Below the pieces are notes generated by a model. It saw only the letters and a program-made list of their open reading frames with translations, had not been told where the DNA came from and searched no databases. From positions 248,001 to 312,000 of the forward strand of contig SEMN01000148.1 of NCBI GenBank assembly GCA_005408345.1: DNA of 64,000 nt, given 5' to 3'. Both the position numbers and the translations under genes were made by a program. The DNA comes from Macquaria australasica. Lineage: Eukaryota; Chordata; Actinopteri; Centrarchiformes; Percichthyidae. Of the stretch, positions 14,401 through 25,501 are shown in pieces; within the stretch, counting starts at the first letter, position 1, and every line of letters begins with the position of its first letter.

Positions 14401-14731
14401 AACAGACTGACTAAATGTATAATTAATGCTAACAAACTGTGCTTTGATGTTGACCTGTGAACCAGCTGTGTAGGGAAACATGATGTGCTTTTAAATTAAT
14501 TCTACCATCCCATACCTCCGAAATATTATTTCAGATGTGTTATTCCATTAATCTTATCGCATGTGCCAAATCAAATAAAAGCCTGCAGTGCAGAGGTTTA
14601 AGCCATTTGAGTTTGAACTCAGTTTTCATTATGAAACAGTATTGTGTTGAAACAGTGGCAAACTATCTCCATTGTATTTTGATTCAATGAAAATGCCCTT
14701 TGAATTGGAAATCCAATGCTTTTGTGCGTTA
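11456..14731. other. Non-genic DNA with poly-A tract
   Basis: No gene is supported. An A-rich run of about 17 bases lies at 11873-11889. At 13035-12998 on the minus strand there is a short tRNA-like A-box/B-box pair whose spacing is too small for a tRNA. The 12780-12960 and 13800-13920 stretches look unique and may be regulatory. Confidence 0.4.
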
Positions 14732-14852
14732 GTGACTCAGGAGGTAGAGCAGTTGTCCACCAATCACAGGGTTTGTGGTTTAATCCCCAGCTCCTCCTGT
14801 GCACATGGACACGCTGACTTTGGACAAAAGCTCTGTATAAATAAATAAATAG
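14732..14852 (+). mobile_element. Degenerate tRNA-derived SINE
   Basis: The head contains an A-box-like GACTCAGGAGGTAGAGC and, about 30 bases on, a B-box-like GGTTTAATCCC (14777-14787). The body follows with CTTTGGACAAAAGCTCTG and then an A/T-rich (TAAA)n tail. The promoter boxes are each a few changes from consensus, as expected for an old inactive copy. The 3' part resembles the TTGGATAAAAGCG tails of fish SINEs. The exact family is not established. Confidence 0.65.
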
Positions 14853-16324
14853 GGATGGCTATCGAATTCAAATGCCTCATCTACATTGTCGAAATCAGCA
14901 AAATATTCAGCCATGATTTTGGAAATCAATTATTGCTAGCAGTTCCTCTATGTAAACTCTTCTCTCCAACTCTGACTCACGTTGTCGTCTTCCTACAAAT
15001 AGTCAACCTCTCTTGAGATTTCAGAGTGAGACTTAACAAAAAGGATCTTACTCTTTAACAAATGGTCTGTCTCTGTAGGGATCCTTCCTATAATGTTGTT
15101 AGACAATTTGAATAACAACCGGAGCCTGTCAGTGGGAAAAACAAGCACTTTTAGTGGAGTACTTTCCACCGGTGCAATTGCCCCAAAGGATTACGTTGTA
15201 GCTGTTGCAACCTGTTCGCAGATGGTGGTGGAGGCGATCTACTGGACTAATTCCAAAACATTTGGTAACTATTACAAGATGTTCATTAGGCTTCAACATA
15301 AAACACATCAAAACATTCTTCATTCCTTTTTTCAAAAAAGTTTCAAAAAGCACTAGTTGAAGGTGTTAATTATATTACTGAATATGTTGATATTAATTGC
15401 GGCATGCCATTTAGTCACATTAAAATGGATCATGTCCAGACAAGTTGAGTGAATTAGCCTATTAGAAGCTGGCAAAGTACTGCAGTGCTGATAAGGGGGT
15501 GTCATCCAGGCTATAAACTGATGTATTTAATTCTGTTCAGCTCAAACATGCTAGTGAAAACAATCATCCCTTCATAATAGTACAAAATGCTGAGATTGGT
15601 TAATTAATGCAATCAAACACAATATTTTTAAGTAATATTGACTTAAATTGTTCGAGTAGAAAGAAAATCTAGGCTGACAGTGTACTGGGACTGATGTGAC
15701 CGGAGCAGCTGACCTCTCAGCCCTGAACTTGGCAGTGTCAGGGGCTCTTTGTCCAAGGTCACTATTTCTGAGTTGGAGGTATGTCTGTGAACACCAAGAC
15801 TAGTCTAGCCCAGGTGACTGAAAGGTGTAGATCAGATCCTGTGTGACAGTGTTTTTAATTGACAGGAAGCAAAACCCAGCCTCCATTATGTATTAACAAT
15901 AAAATTGTGGACAAAGGTAATGCTAGCATAGCATAAAAGGTGAGGGTGTGGAGGTCAAGGGGTGGATAATGGATAATCATTTGCCTTTAGCACTGGAACT
16001 CAGGTTTAAATATCAGTATCATGGTAAATAATAAAAATGTCATCGTTGACTTCCAATATGAGACAGGATATGAAACTGGGTCACTGGTGTCTAAAGCAGC
16101 TTTATGCACCCATCCCCCACCCTGACCTCCACACTCTTACAGCACTCTTTGCTGCACTTGAATATCACACCACTTCCTGCATTAGCACTAAATTGCTGAT
16201 GAGTTGAGTAAATTGCTGAGTTGCACAAGAACATGATTAATCAGAGACAGGGTTGTGTAAACATGCAGGATATCAAACAGACTACACATTGCTGAGTCAC
16301 AAATATCTGAAGCATGAATTAGGA
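14853..16324. other. Non-genic DNA
   Basis: No gene is supported. The plus-strand frame from 15093 to 15356 lies in a stretch that may itself be an old repeat, and no domain is recognisable in it. Confidence 0.4.
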
Positions 16325-16349
16325 TGTACAGGATGGTTTATCCTGTACA
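16325..16349. repeat. Short perfect inverted repeat
   Basis: Arms TGTACAGGAT and ATCCTGTACA are separated by a 5-base loop. No associated gene is seen and the significance is unknown. Confidence 0.8.
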
Positions 16350-17018
16350 AATAAGCCATCACAATGTGCCCTGCAAATAGATCTACCAGGGTGTATAAGA
16401 GATACCATAAAATTGTTAAAATGTCCTCAATTTAAGGCAATGCTTCCAGCATTTCTGCATGGATCATTGAGCTGTTCCATGTTCTGAATGATATATGGAG
16501 CCAGAGCACACAGCTAACATCCCTTTTATGTCACTTCAAGTGACACGTGTCCTTTTCTTCTGATGGCAAATGCATCATGGTCTCCCTTTACTCGGTGAAG
16601 ACACACCAAGGACAACTGTATGTTCTGCATGTTGTCCAAACACTGATGCAGAATAACAGATCTCAAGGAAAGCACTTATCATGTTGCAGGATTTTTAGGG
16701 AAAACACTGTTTTGATCCAAAGCCCTCATCTGTATAAAAATGTATTTTGTTAGCTTGATTAACTACATCATCTAAGATTGATACATTTATATTATTTGCC
16801 TTTAGATTTATACAACTAATGTCCCATGGTCAAATCACCTGCATGTCGCTTCATGCAGTCTTCTTGTCCTGTACTATATAAATATAATATACAATTTTTA
16901 GGCTATGTATGTCATTAAATTTCAGGGCGGTTTATCAGAGCTGCAGGCTATTTTAGTACTTCTTTTTTTGTTTGGTCTGAAAAATCATTCAGCTTTGTGT
17001 CATTAAGTCTTCTCTTTC

Positions 17019-17040
17019 TGTGTGTGTGTGTGTGTGTGTG
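17019..17040. repeat. (TG)11 microsatellite
   Basis: Pure TG dinucleotide run. Confidence 0.95.
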
Positions 17041-17945
17041 CTTAGTAATGATCTCTGGTCTTTTCTTTTTTTTAATAGTGATTTTGTGGACACAAATGAA
17101 CAACAGTTTAGAGTGGGACACAGGTTGGCTTCGAGCATATGTTTTAGGCTCATGCATAGAACTAACTGAAATCTCCTAAATTAGCCCCAGAACATTTGGA
17201 CAGTGCCTAGACCCTGAACCCTAACATTACCGTAAACACCAGAGCCAAAATTGTAGTTAAATTAAAGTTAACCACAGGTGTTCCTGCATTGTTGTGTGCA
17301 ATCAGGTCTTAACTTTGTATTAGTTCCAAACAACTTCCAATGTTGTTTAAATTAGTTTTTAGCATACCGTAACATCGTATTGGGATTATTTTTATCTCAT
17401 TTGGGTTGACATTAAACTTCCTGCACACTACTGACTTGAGGCGAGTGCTGTACTATAAATACAGTGTTTCCATCAGTTGAGCAAAGGACTTGATTTTTGT
17501 GTCAGGATAAGAAAACTAAAGAAGACAAATGTTTTTGTCACAGAGGAAAGTCATTGATTTGTAACAGGATAAAATGAAAGCACACTGAATTATAATTACA
17601 GCATGCTCGGAAAAGTGAGGAGCTGTCAGATCGCATTTGATTTGTAGGCATGCCTCCTCCATTATTTAGTGTGCTGATTACAGCAAAGAGCTCGGACTGT
17701 GAGGTGCAGTTTGAAAAAGGTTTGATGTGGCTATAAGGAAGCCTTAGACACTCCACGGGCACCGCTTATTGCCTTTTTGTGGCAGTGTAGTGTCTTATGA
17801 AAGGATACTGCGCAAAGGAGTTTTGATTGAACACATCAGGGTGGAAAAATGTCAGATGATTGTGTACACTCAAGTGATTATGTGCTATGTAAAGCTATTT
17901 AATGATGAGCGATATGGCTGGAAATGTTGCCACAACACACATTAG

Positions 17946-17946
<1 letters not shown>

Positions 17947-18011
<65 letters not shown>
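17947..18011. repeat. (CA)n(TA)n compound microsatellite
   Basis: About 28 CA units run directly into a short TA run. Confidence 0.96.
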
Positions 18012-20885
18012 TAACCACACTCCACACTATCAACCACATTCGGGGCCATTTCTGTGAAATTTAATTTTTTTCTTAAATACAGAAGCCAGTCCAATGTCAT
18101 GTCATGCTGAATGAAACAAAGTTTAATTAAAACATTTTAATCAATTTTTTATCTTTGACCTGAACCCTTGGCCCAGTCTTTCCTGCAGAGACAGTGTAAC
18201 ATTACCTGGCCACCTGTTAGATATGTTTTGATGTCCTTCACAAGATGTTCACCGTTCATCTTCACTTGCCAGTTGCAAACTTAGTATAATGTGTTGGGGC
18301 TGGACATGTAGAACACAGATGATTTGTCTGAGTTTGTTTTGCAGATAACAGATCTCTACTGGTGAATCAGGGTTGATGAGAGTGGAGAGACTAAACCATA
18401 TGGAATATTTGTGGGTTGTAAAAAAAACAAACAAACAAGCTAAACGAGAATAAAATTCTCCATGGAGCTGCAGAGCTGGATGATCATTTTCTGCAGGATC
18501 ATCCCTACAAGTGACCCTTTTCACTTTACACTTGTCGTTTGATGTAAAAATTGTACAAAAATACATGTTAATCCAACTTTAACCATTTACCAATGTTAGC
18601 TGAGATGTCTTTACAATGGATGTTTACAGAGGATCTGTTTTTGATCAGAGCATAATTAATCACTGATGCGCTGGAACATTGTCAAAGATGTCATCATCTC
18701 TAGTTAGATTTGCACTTGTTTGGCATTTTTTTCTCCACACCCAAATTTGTGTTTGCCATCACCCTAAACTTTTGCTTTGGGATGTTCTCGCCCTGCCCTT
18801 TAGTGAGTATTTACACTGTAAGGGGTTGGACTTCCTCTCCATAGGGACACATAACTGATGAAATAAAATGTATTTTCCTATGCTCATTTCTACAGCTAAT
18901 TAATTCAATTGCTCTCAACATTGATTTTGTATGATTTTATTGCTGTGCATTAAATAAAAGAAGGCTTGCATTGAATTGAGAAATGCTTTAATTGAAAAGG
19001 CACTGATTACTTGTCAACCCAGCAAGTATTGGTTTGAGATACTGTAAATAAAATTGGTGGTCAGGTTCAATTGACCACCACCATTTACATGGTACATGTA
19101 TGTCATTTTAGAATAGCTATTCATGTACAATTCCACATAACAATGCAGCATCTAAACATTATTTTGGATTTCAATAAGCCTGCAGACGGTCATTGACACC
19201 TACATAACATTGGTTTGTTTGCTTTGATGGTACAGAGTACAGAAAGGAAAAACATTTTACTCCTGAAAGGGTTAAATTCTAATTCCATGCAGTTATGATA
19301 TCTTATCTTGCAGGTGTGTCAGTTCTCTCAGGCACCAAATCAGTTTCTCGGCTTTGTGGAACCATTTCAGGTTTCGCACAGATAAATTGATCCATCTGAG
19401 AAATTGTTAAGTAGAGGATTGTCCCCGGCTGCAGACACCATTGGGAAATCACAGGATTGTCCTCAGCAATGACATGAATGACAGCTCCGGCAGCCACAGT
19501 GAGAGTTTTAATCAGGCATGATGACAGGGGAGAGACGAAGGTGTGCGGAGCAGAATACAGACAATCCTGACAATGATACTGATATAATGTTTATTCTAGC
19601 CTATCACTGATTTAAGGATAGTAGATAGTTTGTAAACCATTTCAGTGCACATAAATCTCACGAAGGAGGGGGGAGTGTGTTTGCTACTGCTCTGTAAGAT
19701 GTGAGCAAGACACAGTTATTTACTTGTTCACTGAGGGAAATGATTAGAAAGAAAAAAAATCCTCCTTTGGGAACTTTTTGAAGATACCTTGTGGCAGCTC
19801 TTTGGTCACTGCAGGCAAAAGAAGAAGAAAAAAAGTCATCCAATAATGACAACTGAAAACTGTTGCTCTATAGAGGCAAGTGTCTCTGACAATATCAGTG
19901 CTTCACATTGTATTCTCAACCTGAAGTTTATCTAAAAGTCTATTTTTGGTTGTTAGGTTTTTGTGTTTAACATTGTTGAGTTAAACACAAAAAGTAGTAG
20001 AATGAGGTCAATAAAATTAAATAAAAACTATCCATTCAGAGGTGGTGCCTGTATTAAAAATCTGTCCTTACGGATATTGCATCAAACATCGGGGATACGG
20101 CTTTGACAATACTGAGCTAGTTAAAAATAATTTGATTTGTTATCATTTATGATATTAACTTAAAAATTGATTTGACCCAGAGGACATTTACGGCCTGTAG
20201 GAGAAATATCATAAATGCATCCTAACAAAAAGCAGCAACTGTAACAAACAAAACAAAGCTCTAGGCAGACCTTTCTTTAGTGTTGAGATACAGCAAGTTT
20301 AAAGTTAGATACAGATAATCTATTTTATTTGTAATTTCGCCATATCTTGTTTGTTATTAGGAATGAACAGCAAACACTGAATGTCATATTATTGCCTTCA
20401 TTTAATGTAAATCTTGTGAACAGGTAAACCACTAAATGCACACTACACTAAACTACAAGGTTAAGGTTAAATTGTCAGGAGTGGATTGATTCATACTAAT
20501 CATGCCATTTCACTCAACTGTAAATAGACCCTCTTCTATATGCTGTCTAGATTTTCTTCTGTTGTCTGGAGTATGTACTTTAGATGGTAGACTTGCTTTA
20601 TATTGACCTGTCAGCTCTTTAACAGGCCTCTTTAGTAAAGCAGACGTGGGGACTTCAGTTACATCAGCTGGAGGATCATGTCAATATCAGTTTAACAAAA
20701 GCATAAAGCATTATTGCATTTCCAATTAAGCGATTGTACAGGTGATACTTGTGAGGCGTCTGCTTTAAGTGGCAGATGATGTTTGGTCTTGATGAATTTA
20801 TAGCTGCTGCATGTTCACATAAACACCAACAATGGTTGTTGTAAAATGTATTTAAGGGGATGGCCAGAGAGTCCTTGACTCCACA
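18012..20885. other. Unique non-genic DNA with a possible conserved block
   Basis: No gene is supported. The 18890-19015 stretch is dense in TAATTAATT and ATTGAATT cores. It is followed by a 9-bp inverted repeat TGGTGGTCA/TGACCACCA at 19055-19080. It is the most enhancer-like part of this interval, by inspection only. Confidence 0.4.
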
Positions 20886-20914
20886 TTTATTGCAGTACAT
20901 AGTACTGCAATAAA
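20886..20914. repeat. Perfect 13-bp-arm palindrome
   Basis: TTTATTGCAGTAC and GTACTGCAATAAA pair perfectly around a 3-base loop (ATA). The hairpin is too short to be a typical microRNA precursor. Confidence 0.9.
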
Positions 20915-22512
20915 GTCCACAGCAATGGCCCATCAGAGATGCACAATCTGTGTCAGAGGTGCATCCATTGCCTTACCAAATGTTTAATCCTGCATCCTTG
21001 GGGGGCATCCAGGATTTTTTATTTATTTATTTTTTTGTTAATTATTCTGCTCTCTCGCCTACTCTGTCATTCCACATGCAGGAGATCAAACTTTTTTCTA
21101 AATTTCAAGACAAAATGTAAAATTTGTGTCCAAATCAAACATCAAATATTTCTATACTCCCAACATCCCCTTACTCTGCCAAAAGGTAATGTCTGTGATG
21201 TCTTTATTTTATTTTAATTCATGTTAAATAGTGTTTGTTTTAAAAATCTAAATACCATTGTTATATCGATGTGCATGGCAGAGTGCAATGAAACACTAAA
21301 AACCGGAACGTTTACTGCGGTCGGAGACACTCTACTCTTTGCTATTGTGAAATGTTCAGGTTCAGGTTTTTAGGGTCACACCTTTTCAATTGACCAAGCC
21401 AGTGCATCTAACTCCATCACTTAAACATGAGGAAATTAGGAAATTTACAGATGGTAGCTGTAAGTGCACAGTTCAGAATGTGACACAGTGCTATAAGATT
21501 TAGATGTCACAGCAGAGACAACCATGACCGCAAATAAGTTAGCCCTGCTAAGTCTCCAAGGGGACAAAGAGAGGTGAGATAAAAGAGGCTAAAGGAAATC
21601 TCAGTGTGAAGCTTAAGCCTTAGAAACTGATGTCCTTGTAAGTGTTCGTCTGTCCCACACAGTCTGACTGAGTCAGACACCATGGAAAGCGGCTTACAGC
21701 TATTGTTGCGCTCTGAGCTGTTAAAGGTTGTATGAAAGCCTCGCGCAAGGAAGGCAGGAATGATACCGTGCCACTCATGTCTGTTCCACTGAATAAGCCT
21801 TTAGTGTACCATATGAAGGTATTTGATGTTGACATTTATGTAAAGAGCAGGGTTTGAATATTAAATGTCTCAATTCTGTTTTTTTTTTCTGGCACCAAAC
21901 AATTGTTCAGAAAGGTTTCTTTTCTTGTTGCAAGATTTTTTCACTTTTGAATGAGCCTTTTCAGACAATCACATTCAATGCAATGCAATCATTTGAAACG
22001 TTGGCAGTGCTAACAAAGGCAGAGTTCACATCAGTTTGTTTTGTGTGAGCATTTGATTCCGTCAAGTTTCTACGCCAAAAAACTGTGTCTTTCTCTGTAG
22101 GTGAGGAATTTAAAATACATTTAAGTTAAACAGGATTATTCTTCAGCTGTGTGTGCAAGATTACTTGGAATGGGAAAATTAGCCTGCGTAAACTGCATCG
22201 GTGTTAACATTACCCTCAGTGCTTGACTTAAAGGATCACACACTGAACAGAAAAATGCAGTCCTTACTGACTGAATACTTTCGGTTTTGTACTACTGCAC
22301 TTTGCAGTAAACTGCATAAATCTCCACAACCACATGAATGGAGCCAAGGCTAAAGTGAGGTGATAATATTGTAATGCACAAGACAAAAGAGCAGAAAGCT
22401 AAATACATCAGCACAGCAAAAGTAATTAAACTGACTCCAAGGGATGGCTCTGCATGACACTATTGTTCTACTGCGTATACGTCTGTCTTTATCAAATGAC
22501 ATGCGTGATATA
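20915..22512. other. Unique non-genic DNA
   Basis: No gene, RNA or repeat was recognised in this interval up to the transposon composite. Confidence 0.4.
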
Positions 22513-22576
22513 CACCGATCAGCCATAACATTATGACCACTGACTGGTCATAATGGAGGAACATTGATTATCTCGT

Positions 22577-22642
22577 TACTATATATATATATATATATAT
22601 ATATCTATATATATACACACACACTGTATATACTGTATATAC
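22577..22642. repeat. (TA)n array inside the MITE
   Basis: Runs of AT and ATAC(TG) immediately precede the inserted LTR. The last five bases (TATAC) form the left target duplication. Confidence 0.9.
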
Positions 22643-23047
22643 TGTTAAGGTTAGCCATCTAGGCAGCAGGGGAAGGACCCAAACGCAGACAAAAAGCAGG
22701 CTGAGTGGTGCTGATCGATGACTTATTGAATACAAAAAGAACTTACAAGTGGATCCAAGGGACAGAAACAAAAGGCAAACAACACAGACACCAGGAACAC
22801 TGGAAACCAGGGAAACCGACCAACAGGGAGAAACAAGCAACAATGAACCCACAAGAGAACAATGGAAGGGCACCGGTATAAATAGGGACGTGGCTAATCA
22901 GGGAATCAGGGGCAGGTGAGTAATGGGGAGCAGGTGTGGATAATCAGAGACACAAGGGCAGGAACTGAACAGACAAGACAGGTAAAAATTTCAAAATAAA
23001 ACAGGAAACACAGACATCTAACACACAGTCCATTGTGGATCATGACA
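22643..23047 (-). mobile_element. Solo LTR, about 405 bp, of a Ty3/gypsy-like retrotransposon
   Basis: Read on the minus strand it starts TGTCATGATCC and ends CTTAACA, the TG...CA termini of LTRs. The 5 bases TATAC occur on both sides (22638-22642 and 23048-23052). A TATA-box-like TATTTATA lies at 22884-22877 and a weak polyadenylation-like CAATAAG at about 22738-22732, in the order expected for U3-R-U5. No internal coding region, primer-binding site or second LTR is present, so this is a solo LTR left by recombination. The target duplication lies in TA-rich sequence, which lowers its weight. Assignment to gypsy rests on the 5-bp duplication and overall resemblance. Confidence 0.7.
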
Positions 23048-23119
23048 TATACATATACATACATACTGTACATACATATATATACTGTATATGTGTATAC
23101 ACTCACACACATATATACA

Positions 23120-23195
23120 ATCAGCCACAACTTTAAGACCACTGACAGGTGAAGTGAAGGAACATTGATTACCTCGTTTCAATGGCACCTGTCAG
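23120..23195 (+). repeat. Second partial left end of the MITE
   Basis: TCAGCCACAACTTTAAGACC, then ACTGACAGGTGAAG, then GGAACATTGATTACCTCG repeat the order of 22519-22577 with substitutions. The first terminal bases are lost into the TA array. Confidence 0.75.
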
Positions 23196-23197
23196 AT

Positions 23198-23522
23198 ATA
23201 CATATATATATATATATATATACATATATATAGATACCCACACATACAGTATATATATATATATATACAGTATACAGTATGTGTATATAGTATATGTACA
23301 GTATATATAGTACATATATGTATACACACATATATAGTATATATGTGTATATGTGTGTGTGAGTGTATACACATATACAGTATATATATGTATGTGTGAA
23401 TCTATATATACATATATATGCATATATCTATGTACAGTATGTATGTATATGTATATACAGTATATACATATAAACACAGTATATGTATATATATATGTGT
23501 GTGTATATATACACACATATAT
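23198..23522. repeat. Long degenerate TA/TATG/TACA array
   Basis: More than 300 bases of alternating TA with interspersed TG, CA and CAGTA units. Tyrosine/isoleucine-rich frames on both strands are artefacts of this array. Confidence 0.93.
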
Positions 23523-23542
23523 AATGTTATGACTGATCGGTG

Positions 23543-25466
23543 TACATCAAACATGCAGTACACGATCCATCTCAGCCATTCAGTAAATGGCTGTCTATTT
23601 ATACTTGCAGTAATAGCTGGAGGAAAAGAAATTTGAAATTCTGCACCCTTGTTTAAGCCTCTAAAAATACAAGGCCCTAAATACATTCATTTCTGGATGA
23701 GTGTTTGCTACATCAATGTCATTTGTGTCTTACTTTATTATCTACAACTGGAACTAAACAGAGAAATTTATGCTCATTTCGGAGAGAAATACCTTGTTTG
23801 TTGATGACACTGATTAGTCTTTACAGTTGCTGGGCTGCAGTTTGGCATGCAATGATATGTTATGATTGGCTGAGCATGAAAAGTGCTTCTCTCAAAATAA
23901 AGGAAATAATACACTGAGTGGAATATACAAGCTGTATTAACATAATAGCCAATTTGAGTCATAAATGCATTTATTTTATGTTTATATTCAATACATTTTT
24001 GCATTAAGGTCACATTTAGAATAAACATGGTGCTTATTTGATTGGGTTGCCTCTTTTCTCGTTTTGTGGATACAGTGCATGGCCTTCAGGCATGCCTTGG
24101 CTCAGCCAACAAGCATTTGGGTTGGAGTCTTTAATGACGACATTGCTGGTAATGAATTAACGCTCATTGTTGATGACAGGTTTAAAAGACTCAACCCTGA
24201 AACTAAATGACCAACCAATTATCTTCTGTGTTTGGTTGAAACGCATCGATTTTTCTCTACCTTTGTGGAAGATAGTGCCCAAAAATCAATTTGAGAAAAG
24301 AAAAAGAGAAAGGTGGCATTGGAAATACTGACAGCTGCCATGGGAGGGGAGATATACATGGCTTTGAATGTTAGTGAAGCACTAATAGTCCAATTAACAT
24401 TGCTGGAAAGTTGCCATCTTGTAGTTGAAAAGCTGGAGAATGAACACACTGGGGCAATGTGAAGTATACATCATGTGATAGACAGAACAGCACAAACATT
24501 AGTAAAGTTTCTTATTAAATCAACCCAGATTGATATGTCAACTGGGTAATACTGTGACATATTTTGTGACAGCACAAAATCACCTGCGAGAGTCAACATC
24601 ATGCACTTTGAAAAATCAAAATGATCCAACAAAATATTTTAACCAGACAGGCCTTAAATTCCATTATAGTGCAAACCAAATTAGCAGATTGCCAGAAGTT
24701 AATATGTGTCGTTGTTGAATGGCATAATTGAGAAAAGTTACAGAGTTGGCCCACATGGGTGTGACCAGCACTTTGTTTTGTGATTTTACGATCAGGGTTG
24801 TTGGTTCAGTCAAGGCGCACCTCCAGCACAGTTGTGTGAGAGCTTGAATTAGGAGGAATAAATTAGCGGTAGCTGTGTTAGGTGCTGCCATAAATCAATC
24901 ATCAAATGATTCTCATTCTCATTTAAACATATTTGTTTAGCAATTTTTGGTTCAGCCCACTACCTTTAATCCTTCACACCTCTTTCACAGACCCAGAAGA
25001 GCAGTATATCATTCTTAATGTCACAATCAACCAATCTACCAACCAACAATTGCAGATATATATGGCTCGAACACCATCAGCCCCTTCTTTGTTTATTCAT
25101 TTTTCATAAACCCGTCTTATCTTTCGGATTCCACAATAACAATAATAAGTAGTGACTTAAATGCAGCTATTAACCCCAGCCAGTACAGCCCTATGTGCCA
25201 GCCGGCTTAATGGGAATGACTGACTGACTGTAGACGCATGACTTGCTTTATTCCAACTTCAAAATACAGTAAGTCTGGAGGAGTGTACTCATTGTTGCAT
25301 CACACAGGATCAGGGTTTTATCTTGATAAAGAATTTAACACAGTTCTCTTATTGGAGCCACAATTGTGGAGGTTATATGTTTTTTTTGTTTTTGTGCTCC
25401 AGTTAAGGCTTGCATTTTCAAAGTGTTATATCCCATAAATAGCATTATTCACTACCCTCGCACCTT

Positions 25467-25467
<1 letters not shown>
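23543..25467. other. Unique non-genic DNA
   Basis: No exon is supported. 24090-24230 and 24840-24960 contain clustered AATTAA and CAAATGATT motifs and may be regulatory. Confidence 0.4.

Positions 25468-25497
<30 letters not shown>
25468..25497. repeat. (CA)15 microsatellite
   Basis: Pure CA run, followed by a looser CA/TA continuation to about 25518. Confidence 0.95.

Positions 25498-25501
<4 letters not shown>

Larger units (their letters stand above)
22513..23542. mobile_element. Tc1/mariner-type MITE, expanded and nested
   Basis: The left end, CACCGATCAGCCATAACATT, is matched at the right end by the inverse of CACCGATCAGTCATAACATT. Both are flanked by TA (22511-22512 and 23543-23544), the target site of Tc1/mariner elements. 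No transposase frame is present. Inside are a left subterminal segment, a TA array, an inserted LTR (22643-23047), a second diverged copy of the left subterminal segment (about 23120-23195) and a long TA/TATG array running to the right end. The doubled left end suggests a tandem or nested insertion rather than one simple copy. Confidence 0.8.

Noticed and set aside
23169..23686. Tyrosine/isoleucine-rich frames near 23.2-23.7 kb
   Set aside because: They are translations of TA/TATG microsatellite sequence.
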